A DNA stretch of 64,000 nucleotides. Origin: Omphalotus guepiniiformis (lineage: Eukaryota; Basidiomycota; Agaricomycetes; Agaricales; Omphalotaceae). The stretch spans positions 1 through 64,000 of the forward strand of contig JAQOOI010000018.1 in NCBI GenBank assembly GCA_028554645.1, in the 5' to 3' direction. Positions 1 through 10,520 of the stretch are shown here, one piece after another. Every line of letters begins with the position of its first letter. Position 1 is the stretch's first letter. Position numbers and translations under genes: made by a program. A model generated the notes under the pieces. The model saw only the letters and a list, made by a program, of their open reading frames with translations, did not search any database and was not told the DNA's origin.

Positions 1-1873
1 TGATTTGGTCAGACCCACCCTCTAATAACTAGAGACTCTACCACCAAGTTATTTGTTGACTGTAATTTTTCTCCAAGGGGTTTGAATAATGGATTTTTTT
101 CCACTTCAACTTGAATCAACCTATCTAAGTCCTTTGGACTGAATCAAAAAAGAGGCTAGTTTTCCAAGCTGCGTCTTGCTAACTAAGTTAGGCACTATTA
201 AGATTGAATGCTGACGAATATGGGGCAATTCTTTTTCTCTGAAGATAGATGGTATTACCAGAGAAAATATTGTTTTTCCTTACATTGAGTACTATGTGGA
301 ATATAATTGTCACTGAGATGAAAATGCACAATCTGTGTAATAATGGAAGTAGATTCAAAAGTTACATCTGCACAAATGAGTTTAGATACTCAATACTCAT
401 GCTGGAAAAGGAGTTAGATACTGAAAATGAGTATCTTCTCTGGATCTGAGTATCTCTCTGAAATTCAGTAACCCTCCTTGAACTTGATGAAAGACAAAGG
501 CCAACTCTAATTGGAGGTTTTAGACGAAAACTATGGGATAGAATACTGTCCTAGGAGAAGCTGAGAGCTATCCTAAACAAGAAATTGAACCTCGAGTACA
601 AATCTGACCAAAAAAGAGATGTATAAGGGAGTAAAACTTGAAATAAACCAGTTACTGTACTTACTGTGGCTGATAGAAAACGATGAAGGCATGTGTCTAG
701 ATAAGCTCTAGGAGCTTCTACACAACTCCTAATGCTGCCCTAGTAAGAGGAGGATTGTGCCAATTTTGGAGAAACTTTAGGGGACCAGATTTGCAATGCA
801 CTAAGGGAGAAATGTCACCTGTCAGGATACTGGTTGCTTATTTACAGGTTCTGGACCTTTAATAATTTAGGTACCCTGGGTACGCCCTAACACACATAGA
901 ACGCGGACAAAGCGTATATATTTCTGTTTTTTTATACCAATCTATACCCAAAGTTCCTTCATTTTGACTAATCTTAACTGGAAAAAAATTACCTAGAAAA
1001 CTACCTAAAAAGAATCCAATCTCTGCTCAATTGATTACTTACTTACTTTTGCTCATTTACTGTTCAGATTACTCTTTTAATTTCGAGATATATGTTTGCT
1101 TTTATGATTTTAGTATATATATGTTTACAGAGTATCTATTTAGATTTTCTTAAGCAAGTACTAGCCCAAAGCTCCAAGCCGAAAGCAGGAAACGCCTTCT
1201 TAGATCGAAATATAGCCTGGGCTCTTTAAGAGTTCAGTTCGAGAAATATCCAGTTGTTGAAAACTTCTGTAAAGTCCCTTGTGGCCAGATAAATTGAAAG
1301 AGATACTGAAATCTTTCGCTGAAACTGTGCTGTTCTGTCTGTGCCTGGAATCTGCCTGCTGAAACTGTCCTGTGCTGGCCAATCTGAAAACTGTTCCCTG
1401 CATTGTCTGAACCATTTGGATCGAGTTTAAACATCGAGATTGATTGTCCTGAAATCCCTCCCTGAACCCTGAAAGAACCACCCTTACCTTCCTGTCTGAA
1501 TCTTGTGTTCTGAGATAACCCTCTGCCATTTTTCACCCCGAGATTGAGATAAGAAGACATCTGTAAACCCTGCAGATTTGAAGTTCCAATTGTTGCGTCT
1601 AACTGTGTCGGAAATCTCTGACAACGCCAGTCACACCTCACCCTACATCACTTTGATTTGAGTTGGATTGTGCTCATTTGAGTATCTCTCTTCGTTACAT
1701 TTCATAGTCACTACACCGTGAAGGCGGGGGAAGTAAGCTGGATACTTTCATGTTTAATCCTGTTCTTGACTTGTTTGCGCTATCGCGAGCTCTTGTCCTC
1801 CCGGTCAGATCAGCCTATTATTTCCAGCTGGTTAACCTCGTTATTTAGCGAGAAGCAATAATAAAGAAAAGCT
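1..1873. other. Gene-free AT-rich stretch
   Basis: No conserved protein or RNA gene is recognised here. The first 1.1 kb is AT-rich with only short open frames. Around 1200-1640 the sequence is CTG/CTGAA-rich and leaves two overlapping open frames on the minus strand, but neither reads like a known domain; the frames look like a by-product of the short repeated words (for example GCTGAAACTGT occurs twice). It lies next to the transposase relic and is probably old transposon or LTR debris. That is inference from context; no terminal repeats were found. Confidence 0.5.
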
Positions 1874-4170
1874 TTAGCAGTTGAGGATTTGGTTTGTGCG
1901 AAGGGCTTTCAGCTGCTCCTGTTCCATTTCGGAATCAGAGTCAACGGTGGTGTCCTCAATTGCAGGGTCTTCCGACAGTTCGTCGTCTTCAGGTTCCTCC
2001 TAGAGTAGTGGGATCCGTACCAATCGCTTGAACAAGCGTCCAGTCCACATGTGGTTTGTTGGAAAGAGAGGCGCCGCCAGTAGGAGTCCTCACAGCTGTT
2101 GGATGAACGGGACGACTCTCCTGGGGACAGGATGGATAGATAAAAGGGTGGTTTTCACCTCTCGAGACAGCTCCATCTATATACACCCTCATCGCCCGTA
2201 GGTGTTTACAAGCCCCTCCGTTTCTTTGAAAATCTTGGCACTGACAAGATGCTGCGCCATTTCGGTTTCATATAGAGACGGTTAAATGGTATTGTTGGCT
2301 TTTGATGAAATACAGGTGGCTTGGTAGCTATCGGCATCGGGCCTGGCAGAGGAAACTACAATGCGCTGTAGGTCGACGATTTGTTTTGCATGGAAGTCTC
2401 GAGATTCATCTACTGTCCACCAGCACATGGGAGGGCTATTCAGTGCTTCCCGTCGCTCTCGAAGCGTTTGTTGGTGTGCCTCAACCAGATTGTTTCCTCC
2501 GGCGTGATTGCGAAAGCGGTCAACCAGCCACTCCAAATAATTCTTGCGGATCTGGTACTGATGGTAGATACTGGGCATGACTTGAGTAGTTAAGATCAAG
2601 ATAAGGAAGTCGAATCGAAGTCGATGACCGGAGTGTAAACCAGGAAGCCAAATGCTTGCGCTTCAGAACGGCATTAAACGATTCCAAGTGGTTTGTAGTG
2701 GGAATGACTTCCTCGACTGGAATGCCAATACGAGCCGCTGCTCCTATGCGCCCCCAATTCAGAACCAACTTCTCCACATAACCGGTGACATCCAGTTCGC
2801 ATTGAGATAGGTGAGGTGCGAGATACCTGCTTGAGCAGCTAACTTCGCTGCAGGGCCTATATTTGAAATGTTCAGGAAATAGGAATTGAGTTGCTGTACA
2901 AGTTCAACAGCGGCTGAATGCTCCGTTGTCGATATTAACCTGAGGATGAAGGTGTAAGAAAGCTGCTTAAAATGACGAAAGAAGTATCACCCGTACTGAG
3001 TTTCAAGCCCTTGAAGAAGTCCACGGGTATGATCTTTCCAGAAATTGGCCTGGGATGCGAGCTTTCCTGATCCTAAAGCCTTCTTACGATGGTTTGTCCA
3101 GCATTGGCGTAGATGAAACTTTGCATAAAAGAAGCAAGATATCACTCCAGACTGCTAGCAAAGCCCCTCGTTCCTTCGTGTCCGTATCAGTGATAGCAGA
3201 GTAAGGGGTAAAAGGGCTCGGCTGCATTTACTGTCCCGGGGCGATGTTTGGCCTAAATGTCGCTTCCAGGACGATAGCAGTTTGGTCAGTATTTCAGTAT
3301 TGTATCCAGCGTGAGTAGCCCGGGTTCCTGTTGGGCAGAGAACAAGAAAAGAGCCACCGGAAGCCCTTTTTTTCTCCTCATCAATTGTCAATGCTATAAA
3401 GAGTAAAAGACGGGTGCTGCAGACTTCCGAATGTACCGTCAAGAACCAGCTGTGAATGATGAGCATACTTCCAAGCCATTGCATCCATCTCGGGTGTAGA
3501 GATGCAGATCTCGAAGCGATCTTCAGCCTGAGCGCGCGCTGAATAGTGAAATACAGCGCGATAGACCTGCGGATTGAAACTGGGTGACCCAGGTCTCAAC
3601 CAATCATCTACGTTGTACTGAGGTGGTACCCGGACATTGACGCCTAGTTTTTTGACTGAACTTCCGGTATAGAGTGCTGTTATCAGTTGGGAGAATGTTG
3701 TACCGTACATTTGCAGTCTTCAGGTCTATCTCATGCATGCCTTTGTATTTGTGTTTCCGCTATCATACACCGATTTTGATCTTGAATAGCATGTTAGACT
3801 ATGAGAAGGGTCTTAACTCCAAGGTGATGGTAAAAAAAGGCGAGGGAAATAACAAACCTAGCTCCGTGTTCTAGCTGTTCAATCGCAACAACATACACAT
3901 GATCGTGCAAGGGAACCCGGGGGAATACGTTCCATTATCGCTTCTTTCTTCGCATTGCTTGTTGTGCTCAAAGACACCCGAGATACGGCTGATGCGACCA
4001 CTAGTTTGCTCTTCCCAGACTTCAGCGTGCGCAAGACACTCTGTGAATGGATAGGGAACATGACGTTCCCACTGCATCTTGGTCAAGGCCCTGCTGTGGA
4101 TATACTTTCCTCTGATTTTCAAGACGTTGCTGTCGAGAATGTGGGTCATAGCCGCAGCAACTAGACACAA
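1874..4170 (-). pseudogene. Decayed MULE-type DNA transposase
   Basis: Pieces of one transposase appear in order on the minus strand but in several frames. Near 4170-3871 comes an N-terminal block (IRGKYIHSRALTKMQW, then PYPFTECLAHAEVWEEQ). At 3490-3380 comes the segment HHSQLVLDGTFG, typical of the first catalytic part of MULE transposases. At about 3130 follows FYAKFHLRQCWTNHRKKAL, at 2690 TTNHLESFNAVLKRKHL, and the protein ends at 1874 with an acidic tail (DSDSEMEQEQLKALRTNQ). These are hallmarks of the large MULE-like transposases common in Agaricomycetes. Frame changes between blocks are partly introns but some are not bridged by GT..AG, so the copy is judged broken. Flanking target-site duplications and terminal inverted repeats were not found by eye. 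Confidence 0.75.
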
Positions 4171-4554
4171 TGCAAGTAAGTATGGTATTCAGCTCAAGAT
4201 AGTGCCCCTTACCATTGATATAAAGTACGCCTTTGTTGTTCCTGATTGTTATTCCTCACCCAGTGCTTGCCAGGAGGTAGACCATTGCTTGACCCATCGA
4301 CTTTCTAGTGCTTCTCGAGAAGGCCTGTCAAGGCTCAATTCCGCCAACTTTAAATGAGCTTCCCTCTGCTCATCAACACCGTACTTATGCTTAACGTGCT
4401 TCATAGACCCGTATATCTGCTGAATAGTTTCCCGTTGGGCCTGATTAAGATGCAGCTGACGGATAATAGTCTGAAAGATGGTGTTAGCAAGTCTATTATC
4501 CCCTGTGCCTTGAACCGATGGCTACGCAAAATACAAACTTTCTCTCCTGTCTTC

Positions 4555-4725
4555 GAGGGACAAAGAGGCGGAAGTGATTCCGCTGCTTCCCGTAAGCTGG
4601 ACACCGATATTCCCAGTGCATGAGGGGGGTTTCCGTACGGAGGGCGGAGAGGCGGCAAAGATTCAACCGTGTCCCGCAAGCTGAAAGCTGATATATTGGG
4701 CACAGATGGTCGACTTTCCTTTCCT
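4555..4725. repeat. Two-copy imperfect tandem duplication
   Basis: Two adjacent units of about 86 bp match each other imperfectly: AGGCGGAAGTGATTCCGCTG near 4565 against AGGCGGCAAAGATTCAACCG near 4650, followed in both by CCCG(T/C)AAGCTG and CCGATATT or CTGATATA. On the minus strand each unit could encode a similar peptide (SLREAAESLPPL and SLRDTVESLPPL). It sits upstream of the transposase relic and could belong to its 5' part. No function can be assigned. Confidence 0.55.
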
Positions 4726-4812
4726 CCTGTGTACTCATAGGGAACGACTAGAACATTTCAATAAAATTCTTTATTGACAGGGTTTTCGTTCTTACCCTAC
4801 TACGCAACGGTA

Positions 4813-5190
4813 CTAAAGGTGGGAGACTCCGTCCTGCTTCAAACCCATGAGATGTGTGAATCCTTCGCACCAGCGGAGTCCATCTTGTAACTCTGTTCGC
4901 GAAAGGTAAGACCAAAGAAACTTGTTTCTACGAGATTTCAAAGAAAGACTTACCGCTGCTGGAAAATACCCGACAAGTTTTGGTTCTAGTCCCCAGTTGG
5001 AAATGGATTGAACGGTTTCGAAGTCGGAGGTCTGGGTCGATATCAGCGGGATGATGGGATACAAGTAAATTTCCTTCTTTATTGTTCGGTTTGTGAAAGT
5101 GTCAGGTCTGTACCAGTCTATCGAAGCTTCTCCGGACTCCTGGTACTCGTTAAACCACTGCGTATAGGTCTTGAATAATCCATCTCAAGC
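4813..5190 (-). pseudogene. Protein-like fragment, unidentified
   Basis: On the minus strand a stretch reads as good protein sequence: TQWFNEYQESGEASIDWY and NRTIKKEIYLYPIIPL, then LVGYFPAAVSLSLKSRRNKF and ELQDGLRWCEGFTHLMGL. I do not recognise the family. It has no clear start and the sequence upstream quickly hits stops in this frame. It may be the N-terminal part of the neighbouring transposase or a separate broken host gene; the two cannot be separated from the sequence alone. Confidence 0.35.
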
Positions 5191-5594
5191 GAACATCCGG
5201 TCTGTGATGTGATTATAAAGCCTTGTCACGGAAGATATCAAGCGAGAAAGCTAGGTACATTTGGTCTGGTAACGTCGGTCACCTGGGATCTTCGCTCCGC
5301 TGAATACAGCCTGAGTACAAGCTATCTAGGTCGTCTTCTTGACCAGAAAGGAACCGTTCTTCACAGGATATATCTCGGGTCCGACCCTGTCCGACGTCCT
5401 TTGTAAATGGCTGACAGGGAGGTACAGCGAAGATTTTTAGGGAAGCAAAACATGTTCCAAAAACGGAAAGAGGCGCTGGAAGGCAGGCGGGCAGAAGAGG
5501 GCGGGGGAGCTCGATCGTTCTGCTGTCGTTCTGTATCCATTGCCGCCGGCAACGCCCGTTTTGGTTCGTATCGTATTTCCAGATCGTCTTCGCC

Positions 5595-5715
5595 TGACTA
5601 ATGCTGACGAAGATTTGGGGCAACCAGGACACCCGATGTCTATCTGACTAATAACGCTTATCCTGTTCTGCCGTTGTCCCATCTGACTAATGACGCTTAT
5701 TCCTATTCTCCCGAC
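5595..5715. repeat. Short direct repeat CTGACTAATxACGCTTAT
   Basis: The word ATCTGACTAATAACGCTTAT near 5640 recurs as ATCTGACTAATGACGCTTAT near 5683, about 43 bp apart, and a partial copy (TGACTAATGCTGACGAAG) lies at 5597. The third copy also resembles GAATGCTGACGAATATGGGG at about 207-226. The repeats lie in the 5' flank of the monooxygenase gene, so they could be regulatory or transposon remnants. Confidence 0.5.
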
Positions 5716-5896
5716 CCATGGAAACTCCAGGTCAATGTCCGCTATATACTTAGCTACCAGCCTTTGCCAGCCTGCAATTTGTGATGAAATCGGGTATAAG
5801 AGGTTGGAAGTGTATCTGTCTGAAAACGGTTGAGGGAAGGTATAAAGGAAGATTGTATCGAGCTCATTGTGTATCACTGTCCACGAATTTCAAAAC

Positions 5897-8075
5897 ATGT
5901 CTAAAGACGCTCGCATTCTCATAGTAAGCCGTGATTAGCTTTTGTACAACGTTTGCTGATTGCTTCGACAGGTCGGTGGTGGACCTTCTGGTATAAACAT
6001 TCATTGTATCCGGATGAGTCGCGAGTTCTCAAGCTTTGTTTTTGAAGGTCTTGCTCTTGCGTTAACCCTCCTGCGCAATGGAGTCTCGGTACGAATTATC
6101 GAGAAGCACCCCAAGTTTCAGGTTGGTGCACGCGGGTGCGGCCTACAGGTACAACTGGTTTTGTCGGTCGAGAAATTCTCGGATTGACCTGCTGGTTAGC
6201 CTCGTACTCTGGAACTATACAAGTTCCTTGGAATCCTCCCCGACGTAATGAAAGCTTCCGGTTTCGTGCCGGCATTAGTGAAATACTCTTCGCCAGAAGG
6301 CGACACTCCTCCAAAGGTGATTACGCCTCCTAATCTGATCGTGGAAGACACGCCGTCGCGTCCCTGTGTATGTTGTGATCTTGTTCATTCATCTTCGGTC
6401 TACATCAATCACTTACCCTCTTGTCTAAGCATAATGCACGCATTCTAGGACAAGATTTTCATGAGGAGATTTTTCGTCGTCATGTTTGGAATGATTACAA
6501 TTGTCAAGTCGAGCTGGCTACAGAACTTCGGTCTTTCGAGCAGAATTCTGATCATGTCGTCGCCCATCTAGCCAAAACTAATGCAGGTGAAGATGGGGTA
6601 GAAGAAGTTACCGAGACGGCCACTTTCGATTGGCTCATTGGGGCGGACGGTGCCCGTAGTCTAGTGCGCAAGCACCTTGGCCTGACATTTCTTGGGGAGG
6701 AGCCCTCAGCCCCAGCCGCCGCAATGGTCGTAGGAGATATACACGTCAAGAAAGGTCTGAACCCAGAGGTGATGCGAATTCGCTACAGTCCTGTACATAG
6801 TCTAACTCTTGAGTAGGTTCGAACTTTCTGGGGAAGCATGACTGAGAAAGCGTGCATCATGCGTATGTATGAAATTCCTGGAGACGACCGTTGCAGTTTC
6901 TTCCTTGGAGGAAGTGAAGTTGACGTAGAGAAAGTGGTTTCGTCCAGAGACGAGCTCATTAAGTCGATCTACGAGATCAGCGGAAAGAAACGAGCTAGAG
7001 TTTGGCGAACTGATACGCATGAGCATATGGAGGTAAGCCTCTTAAAATCTTCCCTAATTGTCGAGGACTTTCTAAGCACACACAGGCCCAATGTACGTAT
7101 GGTGAATAAACTCGACGAAGGCCGTGTGTTCGTTACAGGAGGCAAGTGAATTCTCTTTTCCCCTACATTTCATTAGGCTACATCTGTAACTCAGATGCTG
7201 CACATGTCCACCCACCTACCGGCGGCCAAGTAAGTCTTCTTCACGTAGATTCATGCCCTCGCTCACTCAGACGCACTCGTCAAGGGGCTCAACTCTGGTG
7301 TTCAGGACTCAGTACGTCTTGTTGCTGAAATACACGTACACACAGCTGATATGGATACTGTATAGATCAATCTTGGGTGGAAACTTGCCCTTGTCCAAAA
7401 GGGCCTGGCTTCGAAGGATGTCCTCGACACGTATACACAGGAGCGCCTCCCAGTAATCGCCTCAATGCTCAACAAGACTACCGCGTTCTTCAAGCGCAGT
7501 TGGGTGACCGGCAATGATACCGAAAAAGGCTGGGCCAGAGACGATGAGTTCCGACAGCTTGGTGTAAATTATCGCGGGAGTCCACTCGTCATCGATGAGA
7601 AACATCCCTTGAAGGACGGTGAAGTGTTTGACCCGTACCGCGCTGGAGAAGACGGGACTCTGAGAGCAGGAGATAGAGCACCTGACGCTCCCGGCTTGGT
7701 GCAACTCACAGTAGACGGCGAGCCAACCGTAACAAGTCTCTTCGATACATTCAAATCACACTGCCACACACAGTCCTCGTCTTCGGCCACCCGAGAAAGA
7801 ACGACATGAACAACGAGATGGCTCAAGTCCTTGCATCCTATCCAAAAGGTACGGTGCAAAGTGCCTTCATCTTTCCTCAGTCTACAGCTGCCGGTACGGT
7901 TCCGGTTGAGGAGTTGGGCAACTTGACCGTCCTGGACCGGGAAGGGTATGCGTACCAGCATTACGGGATCACAGAAGAAGGGGCGATTGTCATTGTGAGG
8001 CCCGACGGATATATTGGAGCGCTTGTTGGCGGCTTGGAGGGAGTGAAAGCTTATTTCGGTCGAATCTTCCTCTGA
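5897..8075 (+). CDS. Phenol-hydroxylase-type FAD monooxygenase, frame-broken
   Basis: A class A flavoprotein monooxygenase related to phenol 2-monooxygenase (PheA/TfdB type), which hydroxylates aromatic rings with NADPH and O2. Exon 1 starts at 5897 (MSKDARILI) and joins VGGGPSG, the FAD Rossmann GxGxxG site. Later come the DG motif (FDWLIGADGARSLVRKHLG) and the second FAD-binding motif (RVFVTGDAAHVHPPTGGQ), and the C-terminus from about 7560 is the thioredoxin-like domain of phenol hydroxylases (VLVFGHP.., ending AYFGRIFL). Exons I support: 5897-5923, 5972-5990, 6048-6148, 6200-6367, 6430-6768, 6817-7032, then pieces up to 8075. The intron at 7142-7194 is GC-AG. Two breaks: the splice 7033-7085 leaves the downstream exon out of frame, and around 7752-7765 the frame shifts without a possible intron. 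About 580 residues if intact. The gene may be a young pseudogene or contain base-call errors. Confidence 0.85.
7142..7194 (+). other. GC-AG intron in the FAD monooxygenase
   Basis: The exon ends GTTACAGGAG and the next starts ATGCTGCAC, which restores the conserved VTGDAAHVHPPTGGQ. The intron therefore begins GCAAGTG and ends CTCAG. No GT donor nearby gives this join. GC-AG is the known rare variant of the U2-type donor, and the rest of the donor (AAGTG) is a strong match. Confidence 0.8.
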
Positions 8076-8677
8076 GCGTGGCGGCGAGACACATTTCAGC
8101 ATACTTGACTATATTCCCAGCTCATCAGATATGTATATGTATACCCAGTTGTAGACATGTAATACAATATACCTGACTCCTTCATGAAAATATCGAGAAC
8201 AAGAGAATGACCTGCCATCTGACTCGTTGCGTAAGTGCAGTCATAGTAAAGCTATTCCGAAGTTACGTTCTTTAAATTTGCTTGTATAGACACGCCATTG
8301 AAACTTCAGGGATACAGCGCGTGGACGTAGGATTGCTGCGTATTCGTCGTCTCGGCTTGTTTGGTAAATATAGACACAAAGGTGGTTGTTGTGTAAGTCT
8401 AGATGGGCCCTCTATGCATGCACCACAGTCCCCGCTCCGTACTGACAGGGTTAAGTAAAGTTGTATTGCATCCGGCTCTCGCTGAACAGTCTGGCCGCCG
8501 GCATCCGAGATGGTTGTATACAGTATTTAAGCGGTTCGCAGTATTCATCTGGCATTATCAGTACCCGCCTCTACTGAAGTATCCGAGGAAAATGCGAGAT
8601 TTTATGACACAGGGGTTGAAACGTTGAACAGTATAAAGAGAGACCTTTAGTGCTGGCAAGATGCAGCAACAATGACC
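8076..8677. other. Intergenic region, no gene seen
   Basis: About 600 bp between the monooxygenase stop and the endoglucanase start. An open frame of 74 codons at 8403 has no recognisable features. The sequence should contain the terminator of the first gene and the promoter of the second; a possible TATA-like string (ACAGTATTTAAGC) is at 8520. Confidence 0.5.
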
Positions 8678-9476
8678 ATGAAGACGTTTGCATTCTTGAC
8701 TATCATTGGAGGTCTTAAACGCCGTAAAAGGTTACGTCCAACAGCCATCCGGCACAGCGTCCTTCACAATGTATAGTGGTTGCAACGCTCCGGGTACGTG
8801 CTACACTTGCGTTGCGACTGGGTAATGGAGAATTGACTCTATGCAAAAGCTTGCGGAGTATCTGCGTCAGGCTATACAGCAGCTATCAACCAACTCGCCT
8901 TTGGCTCCGCCCCCGGACTGGGTCCCGGTGATGCTTGCGGTCGTTGCTTCCGACTCACAGGCGCTGCTGATCCGTACTCGCCTGCCTACACTGGGCCATT
9001 CAACTCCATCATTGTCAAGGTTACGGACTTGTGCCCAGCCGCAGGAAACCAGGTGAGCATGTGATCTGCTGTCCGAAAGAACCAAAGAGCTAAGGCCGAT
9101 GATAGGAATGGTGCTCACAAACAACCTCCAACCCCACCAACCAACACGGACAAGAATTCCAGTAAGTCCCTCACAGCCTTACTAGATCCCAAACGCTGAG
9201 ATTCGATACAGCTTTGATATTTGCGAAGACACTGGAGGATCCAGCGCTTTCTTCCCCTCTGGCCATGGTGCATTGACTGGAACTTTTACAGAAGTAAGTT
9301 GCAGTGAATGGTCTGGCTCGGACGGAGGGTCTCTCTGGAATGGGTCATGCATTAAAGGAGAATCCGCGGCGTTATGGCCTGGAGGCGTGGGATGCGGAAA
9401 CCAAGGTACGCGCTCAACACGATGTTGTTTGCAAGGAGACTCTGATTTATCGATAATTTCAGGAACTTCCCTGTGA
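8678..9476 (+). CDS. GH45 endoglucanase (subfamily C type), signal-peptide frameshift
   Basis: A small secreted glycoside hydrolase family 45 enzyme cutting beta-1,4-glucan, close in pattern to the Phanerochaete Cel45A type. The mature protein starts at about 8731 with GYVQQPSGTASFTMYSGC and contains the family blocks AINQLAFGSAPGLGPGDACG, GPFNSIIVKVTDLCP, FDICEDTGGSSAFFPSGHG and GALTGTFTEVSC. Introns are 8794-8849, 9053-9105, 9162-9211 and 9406-9462; the protein ends NQGTSL. It is a lone catalytic domain with no cellulose-binding module. The start is odd: MKTFAFLTIIG at 8678 is a good signal peptide, but it is one base out of frame with VLNAVKGYVQQ and no intron fits the gap. One extra base near 8705-8715 would explain it. 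Subfamily C enzymes lack the classic catalytic base of other GH45s. Confidence 0.88.
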
Positions 9477-9489
9477 ACCAAGTTTGAAT

Positions 9490-9540
9490 AGGGCGTGGTC
9501 TGGTGTAGTGGGTAGAATCACGGTCACACCCGGCTCGCCT
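9490..9540 (+). other. tRNA-like A box (possible SINE or tRNA relic)
   Basis: The string TGGTGTAGTGGGTAGAATCA at 9501 matches the internal A box of Asp/Glu-type tRNAs and fits the consensus TRGYNNARNNG exactly. No good B box (GGTTCRANNCC) follows at tRNA distance; GGTCACACCCGGC is only loosely similar, and the acceptor stem does not pair. It is therefore not called as a tRNA gene. It could be a decayed tRNA or the head of a tRNA-derived SINE. Confidence 0.3.
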
Positions 9541-9681
9541 GTATAAGCTTGTATGGGCCTTATAGCCGATAGGCCTGCCGCCTGTATCGCCACCGAATGT
9601 CACTATTTGTTTATTCCTTAAAGCCTCCATGTCAGCCCATCAGCCTCTCAGCCAGATTGAGCTGTTGTTCGCCACCATCAA

Positions 9682-10398
9682 ATGCCAGCTTTCCCCGCCT
9701 CAAGATGGCAGACCGCACTTCAGGCGACTAAACTTTCCACTGCTAGTTATGCGGGCTTGAAACTCGGAAAGGCTAGCCTCATCGTTCCTCGTGTGTACCT
9801 TTCCGACTATTTCACCGCCAAAGATAACGCAGAGCTGGTTAAACTCGGCATAACACATATCGTGTCGATACTTGACGATGAACCGGACCTTCCTGAATCC
9901 ATTCTACCCTCGAACAGACTGCATATCACTTTATCAGACCGGGGAGAATGTGATATCCTTACTCACTTGGATGGTACAACAGAGTTCATTAAGGCCGCTC
10001 TCGCAGAGAACGCTGAGAACAAAGTATTGGTACGCTCCTCGCTGTGTAGAGCAAGTCTTTGATCCTAAACATCGTTACAGGTTCATTGCTACCAGGGAGT
10101 GAGTCGCAGTGCCACCGTCGTGTGCGCTTATCTCATCGCGACAGCTGGTATGCACGCTGAAGACTCGGTAGCATTCGTGAAATCCAAACGAGGTATTGTG
10201 AGCCCCAATTTGGGGTTCAGGAAGCAACTAGAGGCATACGGGACGCGGCTTTGGGGGGAAGGTGGCTATCGGGCTGAGGAACGCAATGCTATCTCCAGAC
10301 AAGTCAATAAGATTAGCGAAGGGATAGCAGGGCGATTAAGACAATTCAAGCACAGAAAAGGTGTTGGGAGTGATACGAAGCATTTGGCTTCCCGGTAA
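9682..10398 (+). CDS. Dual-specificity protein phosphatase
   Basis: A small dual-specificity (Tyr and Ser/Thr) phosphatase. The first exon gives PRVYLSDYFTAKDNAELVKL and GITHIVSILDDEP, the usual start of the DSP fold. An intron (from 10030, GTACGC, to GTTACAG at 10080) joins to VHCYQGVSRSATVVCAYLIA, which holds the complete P-loop signature HCxxGxxRS with the catalytic Cys and Arg. The general acid Asp is probably in the LSDRGECD segment. About 220 residues, one catalytic domain followed by a basic C-terminal tail (RQFKHRKG). Start at 9682 is the first Met in frame; the Met at 9629 is in another frame. It is convergent with MED4. The physiological substrate cannot be inferred. Confidence 0.9.
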
Positions 10399-10520
10399 TT
10401 TGGGATTCTTGTTGATTTAGGAGGTCCGGTCTAGCCATTGTTGTTTAACCTTTACCAATTGTCCTCGAAGGAAGTAATGCATTAAGGAATGATACAGTGA
10501 TAGTGATACAGTAGGTGATT

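Noticed and set aside
207..5628. Word shared between 207-226 and about 5603-5625 (GCTGACGAA..GGGGCAA) as transposon ends
   Set aside because: Only about 20 bases with mismatches and direct rather than inverted orientation; chance is possible, so no element borders were called.
7730..7774. GTAACA..ACACAG as an intron to repair the monooxygenase frame
   Set aside because: It is 45 bases, a multiple of three, so removal does not change the frame and would delete the conserved start of the thioredoxin-like domain.
9490..9540. A functional tRNA gene
   Set aside because: A box only; no B box at the right distance and no acceptor-stem pairing.
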